This document shows positions 18,960 to 28,754 of a DNA stretch of 64,000 bases, piece after piece. Position 1 is the first letter of the stretch. Each line of letters begins with the position of its first letter. Origin of the DNA: UBA2040 sp041674745 (lineage in GTDB: Bacteria; Bacteroidota; Bacteroidia; Flavobacteriales_D; Crocinitomicaceae); NCBI GenBank assembly GCA_041674745.1, contig JBAYVD010000001.1, positions 372,001 to 436,000 on the forward strand. Reading direction: 5' to 3'. The notes under the pieces were generated by a model. That model had not been told where the DNA came from and made no database searches. It saw nothing but the letters and a program-made list of their open reading frames with translations. The position numbers and the translations under genes were made by a program.

Positions 18960-20357
18960 ATGGAATTCAGAATTGAAAAAGATACGATGGGCGAGGTGAA
19001 AGTGCCAGCAAATCGTTATTGGGGAGCCCAAACAGAACGCTCAAGAAACAACTTCAAAATTGGTCCAGAAGGCTCTATGCCAAAGGAAATCATTCATGCT
19101 TTTGCCTATTTAAAGAAGGCGGCAGCGCAAGCAAATTTTGAATTGGGTGTTTTGCCAGCGGAGAAAAAAGATTTGATTTCAACTGTTTGTGATGAGATTT
19201 TAACTGGTCAGCACGATGCGGAATTTCCATTGGTCATCTGGCAAACAGGTTCTGGAACGCAATCCAACATGAATTGCAATGAGGTAATTGCCAATCGTGC
19301 GCATGTATTGACTGGTGGTGTCTTAACAGACGAACAAAAAGTATTGAATCCAAACGACGATGTAAACAAATCTCAATCGTCGAATGATACGTACCCAACA
19401 GCCATGCACATTGCTGCCTACAAAATGACAGTGGATGTTACGCTTCCAGGCATTCAAACACTGCGCGATGCGTTGCAATTGAAAGTAGAAGAATTTAAAG
19501 ATATCGTGAAAACAGGTCGTACACACATGATGGATGCGACACCGCTGACATTGGGTCAAGAATTTAGTGGATACGTTTCTCAATTGGATCATTCGATTCG
19601 TTGCATCAACAATGCTTTGGAGCCGGTTGCTGAATTGGCATTAGGTGGAACGGCAGTTGGAACAGGATTGAATACACCGCACGGTTACGCCGCTTTAGTA
19701 GCGAAAAAAATTGCTGATTTAACAGGATTACCTTTCATCACGTCACCAAATAAATTTGAATCTTTGGCGGCGCATGATGCCATGGTTGAATTATCGGGTG
19801 CTTTGAAAAGAGCTGCCGTTTCGATGATGAAAATCGGAAATGACGTTCGAATTTTATCTTCAGGTCCACGTTGTGGAATTGGTGAAATTATTATCCCAGA
19901 CAACGAGCCAGGTTCGTCTATCATGCCAGGAAAAGTAAATCCAACACAACCAGAAGCCTTGACAATGGTTTGTGCTCAAGTAATGGGCAATGACGTAACC
20001 GTTTCTATTGCTGGTTCCAATGGCCATTTTGAATTGAATGTGTTCAAACCTGTCATTGCAGCGAATGTCTTGCAATCGGCTCGATTGATTGGTGATGCGT
20101 GTGTTTCCTTCACCGAAAAATGTGCAATAGGTATTGAAGCCAACCGTCCGGTGATTGAAAAACACCTGAACAACTCTTTGATGTTGGTAACGGCATTGAA
20201 TACGAAAATCGGGTATTACAAAGCCGCAGAAATCGCAAAATATGCGCATAAAAACGGAACGACTTTGAAAGAGGCAGCGGTTGGCCTAGGTCACGTAACT
20301 TCGGAAGAATACGATTTGATTGTGGATCCTTCGAAAATGATTGGTGAGATGAATTGA
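18960..20357 (+). CDS. fumC: Fumarate hydratase, class II
   Basis: Interconverts fumarate and malate in the TCA cycle without an iron-sulfur cluster. The 465-residue protein matches class II enzymes throughout: TGSGTQSNMNCNEV (about 96-109), the substrate-binding SQSSNDTYPTAMH block, KTGRTHMMDATP (about 183-194) and the signature GSSIMPGKVNP (about 318-328), which contains the catalytic serine loop. A TATTTTTG -7-like element lies at 18901-18908, giving a leader of about 45 bases. Confidence 0.97.
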   Translation: MEFRIEKDTMGEVKVPANRYWGAQTERSRNNFKIGPEGSMPKEIIHAFAYLKKAAAQANFELGVLPAEKKDLISTVCDEILTGQHDAEFPLVIWQTGSGTQSNMNCNEVIANRAHVLTGGVLTDEQKVLNPNDDVNKSQSSNDTYPTAMHIAAYKMTVDVTLPGIQTLRDALQLKVEEFKDIVKTGRTHMMDATPLTLGQEFSGYVSQLDHSIRCINNALEPVAELALGGTAVGTGLNTPHGYAALVAKKIADLTGLPFITSPNKFESLAAHDAMVELSGALKRAAVSMMKIGNDVRILSSGPRCGIGEIIIPDNEPGSSIMPGKVNPTQPEALTMVCAQVMGNDVTVSIAGSNGHFELNVFKPVIAANVLQSARLIGDACVSFTEKCAIGIEANRPVIEKHLNNSLMLVTALNTKIGYYKAAEIAKYAHKNGTTLKEAAVGLGHVTSEEYDLIVDPSKMIGEMN

Positions 20358-20415
20358 TCCGAGACGACGAATAAATTCATTTGGGTTATTAAATACGAAA
20401 TAGCAAAAATTGAAT

Positions 20416-20455
20416 AAACTTTTAGTCTTCGCAAATTCGCGAAGACTAAAAGTTT
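20416..20455. repeat. Perfect 17-bp inverted repeat downstream of fumC
   Basis: AAACTTTTAGTCTTCGC (20416-20432) and its exact complement (20439-20455) enclose a six-base loop. No run of U follows on the plus strand, and only a loose T-rich stretch follows on the minus strand. It may stabilise the fumC transcript 3' end. A proper terminator follows at 20521. Confidence 0.7.
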
Positions 20456-20520
20456 AGGCCGCGAATGGATTTGTTGGCTTCTTAAAATTTACGCGTATTT
20501 CAAACCAAGACAAAACACAA

Positions 20521-20558
20521 AAGGTCGACTTTCTTTTACAGAAAGTCGACCTTTTTTT
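20521..20558. terminator. Bidirectional terminator between fumC and the TonB gene
   Basis: A 13-base-pair stem AAGGTCGACTTTC/GAAAGTCGACCTT with a 7-base loop is followed by a T-run to 20558. It serves fumC on the plus strand, and a shorter U stretch could serve the converging upstream strand. The convergent TonB gene ends at 20574. Confidence 0.85.
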
Positions 20559-20573
20559 GGCTACAAAACGGAA

Positions 20574-21299
20574 TTATTTGCTCAAAACAAAATTGATCGG
20601 TAAGCGAACACGCGTACGAACTTTCTGCATTTTCACTTCACCAGGTATCCATTTTGGAAAGGCGTGAATTACACGTTTTGCTTCGCGATCCAAAGCGTTT
20701 GTAACACCTCGTTCTACCACAACATTCGAAACACTTCCATCTTTTTCAACAACAAAAGAAAGATATACTTTTCCTTCATCACCCATTTCGATAGCCTCTT
20801 GTGGGTAAACGATTTTGGACCCAATGAATTTCTGCAATTCGGCATAGCCACCAATGAATTCAGCTTCTTTGTCGACAATTTCATCAAAAATTTCATCATC
20901 GAAAGTGAACAATGTTCCACCGCCTATGATGAGTTTTGGTCCGGTTGGCAAACCATTTAAATCACCCGATACATTTGGATCAGGAAGTGTGCTGGTGTTG
21001 ATTGCCAAACGAATGTCTTGGCTGATTTGACCAGGGTCTGTAACTGTTGAAGGTTGATCTGGTCGTTCAACGCGCACTTGATCCACCGGATCTGGCTTTG
21101 GTTTGTCTGGCTGCTCTTGCTGATTCCAGTCAATTTGAATTTGTTCACTGGCTACGTGTTTACCAGAATCCGCCCGCATCATGGGGTCAGAATAGGTAAA
21201 AGCAGCTAATGTAAGTGAACCAGTAACGAAAAGTCCCAGTTGAAAAAAGGCACTTCTTTTGCTCTCCAGGTCGAACCTAGAATTTTTTTTCGCGATCAT
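20574..21299 (-). CDS. Energy transducer TonB-family protein
   Basis: Inner-membrane protein that transmits proton-motive force to outer-membrane transporters. The short cytoplasmic start MIAKKNSRFDLESKRS is followed by one membrane helix (about 17-38), a proline/aspartate-rich periplasmic linker (QQEQPDKPKPDPVDQ) and a C-terminal TonB domain (about 150-241) with YPQEAIEMGDEGKVYLSFVV and FPKWIPGEVKMQKVRTRVRLP. I start at 21299 (241 residues), because the 17 extra upstream residues do not look like a conserved N-terminus. No ExbB/ExbD genes are nearby. Confidence 0.88.
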   Translation of the reverse strand: MIAKKNSRFDLESKRSAFFQLGLFVTGSLTLAAFTYSDPMMRADSGKHVASEQIQIDWNQQEQPDKPKPDPVDQVRVERPDQPSTVTDPGQISQDIRLAINTSTLPDPNVSGDLNGLPTGPKLIIGGGTLFTFDDEIFDEIVDKEAEFIGGYAELQKFIGSKIVYPQEAIEMGDEGKVYLSFVVEKDGSVSNVVVERGVTNALDREAKRVIHAFPKWIPGEVKMQKVRTRVRLPINFVLSK

Positions 21300-21538
21300 A
21301 TTATTAAAATTTAATTGGTTATACATGATGAAAACCAAAGGACGTGCCAAAAATTTAAATAATTGTATTAGAGTCTATTAAGTGTATTTTTTCCTTAATA
21401 TTTAGTTAAGTTTAACAAGTTGATTTATTTTTAACGGAAGGAATAATCAGAAAATGGAAGTCATTCATCGGTTGAAATCACTTTCAAAGAATTTCTCAAA
21501 ATTGTTTTGCTATCTTCGGGAGTTAGAACAGAAAAAAT

Positions 21539-21859
21539 ATGTCAACTACCTTTTATAAAACATTACTCATTGCATTCGTCGCAATTGCCCTGCCACTTTT
21601 TATTTTTCCGATTAATTTATTTGAGGGAGAAATTGTGTATCAAATTGGTATCCAACACAGCGTCATCAAAGCTCCTTTGAGTTTATCCTACTTTATTGGA
21701 TTGGGATATGATCCAGCCGACATGGTCAATATAAAAAGCTTTTATTTATTGCCTTTTGGTTACGCTATGGTGGCGGTATTTTTGATTGGCATTCCCGTTT
21801 TGATTGCCTACAGAGTTCATTTGGGGAAACTGAAAAACAAACAACATGAAAAAAATTAA
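21539..21859 (+). CDS. Small membrane protein upstream of the alpha-2-macroglobulin gene
   Basis: A 106-residue protein with a membrane helix at each end (about 8-27 and 70-90) separated by a short, probably periplasmic loop, and a lysine-rich C-terminus. Its last 14 bases overlap the start of the alpha-2-macroglobulin gene, so the two are co-transcribed and probably coupled. The family is not recognised. The coupling suggests a membrane partner or anchor, but this is inference. Confidence 0.65.
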   Translation: MSTTFYKTLLIAFVAIALPLFIFPINLFEGEIVYQIGIQHSVIKAPLSLSYFIGLGYDPADMVNIKSFYLLPFGYAMVAVFLIGIPVLIAYRVHLGKLKNKQHEKN

Positions 21860-24800
21860 TATCCTTTTAGGCTTTTTCAGTATCCTACTTTCTGCAGTGA
21901 GTAACGCACAAAATTTTCCACCTATTGATAGCAAAATTAAATTTGCTCAACACGATTTTAAACTCGTTAATCAATACAAGGAAGATGGTTTGCCCAACAA
22001 AGCAGTAGGAGAATTGATTAAAATTCAAGAGAGAGCAATTCAAGAAAAAAATCTCTTCAATTTTCAGCAAAGCACTGAGCGCTTGTTAGAAATGACGACG
22101 CAAGGAGGTATGGAAGCAAATGAAATCCAGCAATTGTTTTTCACACAACACCAATTGTTGACCAAAACGACTGGTGCCATTTTAAACCTTTTGGCACTTA
22201 ACCTAAATGAGCATTGTAATTTTTGGCAATTCCGCAACAATTTTTCGTTTGACGATGAGAGCTTGGAATGGTCGATAAATGGAAAACCAACTCGATTGAA
22301 AAACCAGGACATTTCACCTTTGTCAAACGAATACAAAAGAGTGCTTTTAAAGAATGAAACCGATTTGATGCGCATTGCTGCTAATCAGATTTTTGATACA
22401 AACGAGTTGGAATACCAACCAACACTATACGATGTTTTGGCCAATTACTATTTGGAATCTTTTGGGTACGATGAAATTGTTGAAGCATGTCATTGGGAAA
22501 GCACTTTTGATTTTTCGCAGGATACTTTGTCGGTTAATCAAAGAATTTATGCCAATTTGGAACAATTGCACAAAACAAACCAACGATGGGATGCGTATGC
22601 TTTTTGGTTGGAACGACGATTGAAAAATTGCGATCAAAGTGAATTGACCAACGAAAATCTCTTACCAGTTTTTCTAAAATTTCAAAATGAATTAAAAGGT
22701 TTTCCAGCATCCAATCGTTTTGCTTATCGCCGAGCTGAAATGTATGCAGAACAAGGCAATTCGTATGATTGGCACAATTCTGAAATGCACAAAAATGATT
22801 TCAACAAAGCAATAGAAATTATCGACCAAGCACTCACAGAACATGCCAAATCTGAGTTTGGGGATGAGCTGGAGGACTTGAAAAAACGAATCTTAGAGCC
22901 AAGTTTGCAACTGGAATTTACCAATCAACTTCGTCCAGCCGAACGAAATTTTATGGCTGTTAATTACCGAAATCTTACTTCGGCAAATTTTGTGGTTTTT
23001 GAGATAGAAAAACGCTTGGATGAATTGGCAAATAACCAAAATCCATTGAAAAATTTAAAGTTGAAAGAAATCAGCAATACGACTTTGAATTTTGAAAACG
23101 ATGACAATCATTTGCGCCACAATAAAGATTTCCTCTTAGAAGAACTTTCTGAAACTGGTCAATACTTGGTCATGGCAGCGGCAACCAGAAGCGATTGGGA
23201 AAATGCCTTGAAAGCAGAAAAATTATACGAAGTTCCAAACATTGCCTACGAAGTACTTTCACTGTCAAATTTGGTGATGCGCCACAGCCGCGAAAAAGAT
23301 GGAATTCGTTTAATCATCAATGATATTCAATCAGGAAAACCGATAAAAGGAGCCAAAGTTGTCGTTGAAAAGGCAGAATACGGTAACAATCCAATTTACC
23401 TGAAAGAATTGAAAACAGATGAAAACGGATCGGTAAAATTAGCCGAAGGACGAAGATTCAAAGTAACCGTTTATCACAAAAACGATAGCATTTCTGATTT
23501 CATTTATTTTTATCCAGAAGGTCAAAAAGAAATCAATCAAGTGCGTGTTTTTACCGACAGAAGTATTTATCGTCCTGGACAAATTGTTCACTTCAAAACG
23601 CTTTGGTACGACGAAAAAGAGAAAGGGTATGAAGTTTTGGGAGGTAAAAAATCAAAGATTGTTTTCAAAGACAACAACGATCAAATTCTTTATGAATACG
23701 AAGCAACAACCAACGAATTTGGTTCCATCGGCGGTTCGTTTGGATTGCCAAAATCAGGTTTTCCGCTAGGAAATGTTGCCATCTACATGGATGGAAAATA
23801 CGTCGACAATCTGCAAGTAGAAGAATACAAACGACCTACATTTGAAGTTTCCTTTGATACGCCCAAGGAAAAAGTTGCCTTGGGAGAAACGGTAAAAATG
23901 CAGGGAAAAGTGATGGCTTATGCGGGTTACCCAATAACCAATGCAGAAGTCGAAATCAACATTTCAGAAATTCATTATTTCCCTCGTTGGTGTGTCGTGT
24001 TGGATGAAAATCGTTCACATGACACCACGATAACCGTGCTCACCGACGAAAAAGGCGTTTTCAAATTTGACTTTGCACCGCAAAAACCGAAAGATTCTTA
24101 TGGTGTTTTTTATTCGTTCGACGCAAAAGTGTTAGATATTACGGGCGAAACACAAACTTCCAGTTACTCGATGTTCATAGGAAAAAGCGCCTATACTTTG
24201 TCGGATGATGTAAAATACAAATACCGAACCGACGATAAAACGGAAGTGAAATGTACCGTTCAAAATTCGCAAGGAATTGAGCAAGAAGGGATGAAATTGC
24301 GCTATGAAATCTCTGAGAAGCAAAAAGATATTTGGTACAGAACTTCGCGCGATGAAGCAGAATACAAATCTTTTTCCGAAGCCGAACTGAAAAAATGGAA
24401 GCCAGATTTGCGTTACTTCAAAGACCAGCAAACAGATTCATTTGCAATCTTGCGAAATGGTGAGTTGACAAGTGGCGAAAAATTTGATTTGAAAGCCATT
24501 TTGGGAAATCGAGCAGGAGGTTTTAGAATTCGATTTTCACTAAACAACGAAGCCGACGAAAAGGTAGAAACCCAATCCGATTTTATCATTTGGAATCCGG
24601 AATCGAAAAAAGATCAGCACCAAGAAGAATTTTGGGTGGAAACACTCAATCCTAGTCCAAATATGGGTGAAGAAGTAAGTATAATCATCGGAAGTTCGCA
24701 TAAAAAAGCAAAATTGTATCTCGCGACGTACAACGAAAAAGGATTAGTTTCTTCAAAATACGTGAAATTGAAAACACGAAAAGTAGTGAAACTAAAAATG

Positions 24801-27650
24801 GACGAAACAGCAAAAAATGGTCTGGCCTTGTACGCAAGCATTGTGAAAGACGGTCAAGTTTCGGAGCATCAAGTTCCATTTTACCCACTTGATACAACTC
24901 GAATTTTGAAGTTGAAGCTAAAAAGTATCGAACAACCACTCCGACCAGGTTCTGAGCAAACATGGGAACTAGAAATCACGCAATCGGGCGAAAACGTAGA
25001 AAATGCGGAAGTTTTGGCCAGTATGTACGATGCTTCCTTGGATGCGATTTTGGGTCATTCTTGGCAAGCAAATTTGATTCCTCAAAAATACATTTACGCC
25101 AATTGGAGTAGAAGTACGGAGCGTGCTATTCTCGGTCAAGGAAATTCTTGGCTAATGCCCTCTTTTTATGTTGAGAACAACAATATTATGTTCAGAGGCG
25201 GTAGGGGCGATTATTTTCAAGAGTCAGAAATGTACATGGACAAAGCAATGGCACCAGTAAGCTTTAGTTGGGGCTATGCAGAAGGTACTAGCTCAGGGAG
25301 TGGCTCAGGAGGTTTTGATGCACTTGGAAAGATTAATAGCGCTGATCCAAAAATAGATGCGTCAACAGAAGAACCCGTAAAATCCATTCGCGAAAACTTC
25401 AATGAAACGGCCTTTTTTGCACCGAAAATTCATGTGAATGCGGAAGGAAATTATAAATGGTCGTTTACCTTACCAGATGCCTTAACGAAATGGAAATTGA
25501 TGTCCTTGGCGCACACGAAAGATTTGAAAAACGAGTATTTCTCAGAATCGTTTGAAGCTAGAAAAGAACTGATGTTGGAAACCTTTGAACCCCGATTTTG
25601 GCGGAAAGGCGACAGTTTGATTTGGACAGGAAAAGTAACCAATCTTTCAGAAAAAGAGCAAGCGGTGGAAGTGAAGTTGAGCTTCAGAAATCCGCTGGAT
25701 GAAAACGATATTTCGGATTTATTTGGATCTTTTGAGAATCAAAAATTGGTACTGAAACCCAATGAAAGTAAAGCAGTAGAATGGAAATTATTCGTTCCAG
25801 AAAACGCACCGGTTTTGGTAAATTTTGAAGCTGAAGCCACCACGACTGACTTTTCAGACATTGTTCGGAAAACGACTCCAATTTTGAGTGGAACCGAAAC
25901 AGTCACCATGGCAGAAAATTTCACGTTTGATGAAAAAGGTACCTATCAATTGAGTTTGACAGATTTGAACAAAATATCGGCGGAAGCCAAATTGCAATCC
26001 TATACAATTCAGGTGCAACCGCAACCACTTTGGGGAACCATGTTGAGTTTGGCGCAGCTTTTACAACCTTCCAACGACTTGAACGATACGTATTTTACGC
26101 AATATTTCTCGGCTCGTTTGGCACAAAAAATTCTTTCGGAAAATCCAGAGATGAAACGTGCTTTGAAAACCTGGATGGAAGTGGATGAGGATGCTTTGAC
26201 AAGTCTGTTGGAACAAAATCAAGAATTGAAAAGTTTGGTTTTGGCAGAAACAAATTGGTTGCAAGAAGGTCAATCCGAAACGCAACGATTGCGCTATTTG
26301 GGTCAGTTGTTAGATGATTCCAAACTCAACGCTTTTGCCACAGAAACATGGAGCAAATTAATCAAACTTCAGTTGCCAGACGGAACTTGGTCATGGATTG
26401 GCCAGGAACGAACAAATTGGTACATGACGCAGCATTTTGCTAATGGAATGGCATGGTTGAAAGAAAACAATGTGAAAATAGACCAAGAAGTTTTTGACAA
26501 AACGATGTATGCTTTGGAAAATTATTACCACCAACGATTTGCTAAATTGACGAAAGTAGACAAAGAAAAAGGACTTGGATTGAGCACGGATGTTTTGCAT
26601 TGGTTATACGTTCGTTCATTCACAAAAAACGCAGAAGATTCAGCTACTCTATACTATGCTGGATTGATTGCGAAAAACTGGAAAACGTTCAATTTGTCAA
26701 ATCAAGCCGTAATCGGTTTAATTGCTTTGCGAAAAAAGGATGCAGCAATGGTTGAAAAATTAAAAGCATCTTTCAACGACAAAGCTCGCCACGACAAAAA
26801 AATGGGTATGTATTGGCTGGAAAACACCTGCAGTTCCTATTGGTTTGAAAACAATATTGAAACACAAGTGGAACTCATTGAATTTTTACAAAAAGCGGGG
26901 CAAAATCCAAAAGATGTGCGTGCCATGCAAATGTGGTTGCTTCAGCAAAAACGAACACAAATGTGGGAATCTCAAAAATCCACAGCAGCTGCTTGCACAG
27001 CTTTGAGTTCCTTTGGCAAAGATGATGAACCCAATGCCAATCGAAGTGTAACTTTGCAGATTCCGGGTCAGGCCAGTATTGCAATTCCATTCGAAAAAGT
27101 GACAACTACTGTGAAACCTGACAACATCAATTGGAATACCGTGCAGCAAAAAGTTACTTTGGATATTTCAATGGATGAGCCAGTTTTTGCCAACATGCAA
27201 GTAACGTATTCAGATAAAGCAGCCAATATTCAAAAAACTTCGGGTGATTTCAAAGTGGAACGGATTTATTACAAAGTGAAAAGCGGAAAGGAAATTAAAG
27301 TTGAAAACGGAGAAAATCTGGAGGTTGGCGATCTTCTTCGGGTGAAAATAAAATTGGTCAGCAATCGAACGATGGATTTCGTGTACATCGAAGATCCAAA
27401 AGCGCCAGGGTGGGAATCGATGAATGCCTTGTCCGGATATCAATATGCAAACGGACCCTTTTATTTGTCGAATCGCGATAGCAAAACAGCGTTTTTTATC
27501 GAAAGTTTGATGAAAGGAACCAGTCAGTATGAATACGATGTGAAAGTGACTGCAAAAGGTGTATTTAACGTGGGGCCAGCGAAAGTGATGTGTTATTATG
27601 CACCTACGTTTACAGCCAATACACAAGGTGAGAAATTTCCAGTGAAGTAA
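21846..27650 (+). CDS. Alpha-2-macroglobulin family protein (MG domains)
   Basis: A 1934-residue exported protein related to bacterial alpha-2-macroglobulins, which are thought to trap proteases in the envelope. A signal peptide (MKKINILLGFF to SNAQ) is followed by an N-terminal helical region. The macroglobulin core comes next, with the diagnostic DRSIYRPGQIVHFKT (near 565-580), further MG domains and the A2M segment ETFEPRFWRKGDSL near 1240. An alpha-helical toroid region lies at about 1390-1700. Where thioester-bearing relatives have CxEQ, this protein reads LAQLLQPSNDLNDTYFTQYF (near 1392-1411), with no Cys-Glu-Gln. It therefore probably works without a covalent trap. No pbpC homologue follows it. 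Confidence 0.87.
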   Translation: MKKINILLGFFSILLSAVSNAQNFPPIDSKIKFAQHDFKLVNQYKEDGLPNKAVGELIKIQERAIQEKNLFNFQQSTERLLEMTTQGGMEANEIQQLFFTQHQLLTKTTGAILNLLALNLNEHCNFWQFRNNFSFDDESLEWSINGKPTRLKNQDISPLSNEYKRVLLKNETDLMRIAANQIFDTNELEYQPTLYDVLANYYLESFGYDEIVEACHWESTFDFSQDTLSVNQRIYANLEQLHKTNQRWDAYAFWLERRLKNCDQSELTNENLLPVFLKFQNELKGFPASNRFAYRRAEMYAEQGNSYDWHNSEMHKNDFNKAIEIIDQALTEHAKSEFGDELEDLKKRILEPSLQLEFTNQLRPAERNFMAVNYRNLTSANFVVFEIEKRLDELANNQNPLKNLKLKEISNTTLNFENDDNHLRHNKDFLLEELSETGQYLVMAAATRSDWENALKAEKLYEVPNIAYEVLSLSNLVMRHSREKDGIRLIINDIQSGKPIKGAKVVVEKAEYGNNPIYLKELKTDENGSVKLAEGRRFKVTVYHKNDSISDFIYFYPEGQKEINQVRVFTDRSIYRPGQIVHFKTLWYDEKEKGYEVLGGKKSKIVFKDNNDQILYEYEATTNEFGSIGGSFGLPKSGFPLGNVAIYMDGKYVDNLQVEEYKRPTFEVSFDTPKEKVALGETVKMQGKVMAYAGYPITNAEVEINISEIHYFPRWCVVLDENRSHDTTITVLTDEKGVFKFDFAPQKPKDSYGVFYSFDAKVLDITGETQTSSYSMFIGKSAYTLSDDVKYKYRTDDKTEVKCTVQNSQGIEQEGMKLRYEISEKQKDIWYRTSRDEAEYKSFSEAELKKWKPDLRYFKDQQTDSFAILRNGELTSGEKFDLKAILGNRAGGFRIRFSLNNEADEKVETQSDFIIWNPESKKDQHQEEFWVETLNPSPNMGEEVSIIIGSSHKKAKLYLATYNEKGLVSSKYVKLKTRKVVKLKMDETAKNGLALYASIVKDGQVSEHQVPFYPLDTTRILKLKLKSIEQPLRPGSEQTWELEITQSGENVENAEVLASMYDASLDAILGHSWQANLIPQKYIYANWSRSTERAILGQGNSWLMPSFYVENNNIMFRGGRGDYFQESEMYMDKAMAPVSFSWGYAEGTSSGSGSGGFDALGKINSADPKIDASTEEPVKSIRENFNETAFFAPKIHVNAEGNYKWSFTLPDALTKWKLMSLAHTKDLKNEYFSESFEARKELMLETFEPRFWRKGDSLIWTGKVTNLSEKEQAVEVKLSFRNPLDENDISDLFGSFENQKLVLKPNESKAVEWKLFVPENAPVLVNFEAEATTTDFSDIVRKTTPILSGTETVTMAENFTFDEKGTYQLSLTDLNKISAEAKLQSYTIQVQPQPLWGTMLSLAQLLQPSNDLNDTYFTQYFSARLAQKILSENPEMKRALKTWMEVDEDALTSLLEQNQELKSLVLAETNWLQEGQSETQRLRYLGQLLDDSKLNAFATETWSKLIKLQLPDGTWSWIGQERTNWYMTQHFANGMAWLKENNVKIDQEVFDKTMYALENYYHQRFAKLTKVDKEKGLGLSTDVLHWLYVRSFTKNAEDSATLYYAGLIAKNWKTFNLSNQAVIGLIALRKKDAAMVEKLKASFNDKARHDKKMGMYWLENTCSSYWFENNIETQVELIEFLQKAGQNPKDVRAMQMWLLQQKRTQMWESQKSTAAACTALSSFGKDDEPNANRSVTLQIPGQASIAIPFEKVTTTVKPDNINWNTVQQKVTLDISMDEPVFANMQVTYSDKAANIQKTSGDFKVERIYYKVKSGKEIKVENGENLEVGDLLRVKIKLVSNRTMDFVYIEDPKAPGWESMNALSGYQYANGPFYLSNRDSKTAFFIESLMKGTSQYEYDVKVTAKGVFNVGPAKVMCYYAPTFTANTQGEKFPVK

Positions 27651-27749
27651 AACAGTTCGTCGGCAAAATTGTTATCTGTTACAAATGATACACTCGAAAA
27701 GCGGGAGTTCCTTTAATTTTGGCTCATATCGTTAAAATAAGAAGCTTGG

Positions 27750-28634
27750 ATGGAATGGTTCAATAAAATAATAAACGCTTACAGCAATGAAGCCCGGTAC
27801 TTGGGTAAAATGATTTTTCACCCTTTTGAAAACGGACTAAATAGCTTTTATTTCTTAATCTTGGTTTCCCTATTTGTTTGGCTATTGGAAATCATTTGGC
27901 CGTGGCGGAAAAATCAAAAAATCATCCGAAAAGATTTCTGGTTGGATGGATTTTACATGTTTTTCAATTATTTCTTTTTCAATTTGTTGATTTACGCGGC
28001 TTTGTCAACCGCTACACAAACTTTGTTTTCAGACGCAATGGGATCCATTGGTTTGCCGAGAAAATATGTCTTTGATTTTATGGCATCATCGCCAGAATGG
28101 TTGCGGATTGTCGTTTTCTTCCTCTTGTATGATTTCATCCAGTGGGGCGTGCACAATTTGTTGCACCGAATTCCATTTCTTTGGCGGTTTCATCGGGTTC
28201 ACCACTCGGTGACCGAAATGGGTTTTGCAGCGCACCTGCGGTATCACTTCATGGAAAATATCGTTTACCGCTTGTTTTTGTACACGGCCTTGTCGTATTT
28301 ACTGCATTTTAAACTGCCCAATTTATTCTGGCTATACGCTGCGACGACTTTAATCGGACACTTGAATCACGCCAACTTAGCGATGAATTACGGCCCGCTC
28401 AAATACCTGCTCAATAATCAACGTTTGCACATTTGGCATCACGCGAAAGAATTGCCTGTTAGTCACCCAAAAGGCATGAACTTTGCGATTTCGTTGAGCA
28501 TTTGGGATTACCTTTTTGGGACGTATTATGTGCCCTACGACGGAAGAGACATTGAATTAGGATTCAAAGATGTAGAAAAGTTCCCAAGCGATTTCATCCA
28601 TCAGCAAACGGAAGCTTTCCAAAAGCGAAAGTAA
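27750..28634 (+). CDS. Sterol desaturase/fatty acid hydroxylase family membrane protein
   Basis: A 294-residue integral membrane di-iron enzyme. Several membrane helices occur in the first 120 residues. Histidine clusters that would hold two irons are present: HNLLH (near 134-138), HRVHHS (near 149-154), HLNHAN (near 210) and WHHAKE (near 229). The family hydroxylates or desaturates lipids with oxygen. The substrate here is unknown and may be a fatty acid, hopanoid or carotenoid. A TAATTTTG -7-like element at 27714-27721 lies close upstream. Confidence 0.87.
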   Translation: MEWFNKIINAYSNEARYLGKMIFHPFENGLNSFYFLILVSLFVWLLEIIWPWRKNQKIIRKDFWLDGFYMFFNYFFFNLLIYAALSTATQTLFSDAMGSIGLPRKYVFDFMASSPEWLRIVVFFLLYDFIQWGVHNLLHRIPFLWRFHRVHHSVTEMGFAAHLRYHFMENIVYRLFLYTALSYLLHFKLPNLFWLYAATTLIGHLNHANLAMNYGPLKYLLNNQRLHIWHHAKELPVSHPKGMNFAISLSIWDYLFGTYYVPYDGRDIELGFKDVEKFPSDFIHQQTEAFQKRK

Positions 28635-28754
28635 TCCACAAGCCTAAAAAAAGCTGTTATTAAGTTTTGGTATTTATTTTTTCTTTTACAGCCTGCATAC
28701 CTTATATTTGTTGCTCTTGAAAACTAAAATCAGTTGATTTTTCAAGAATGGCGC

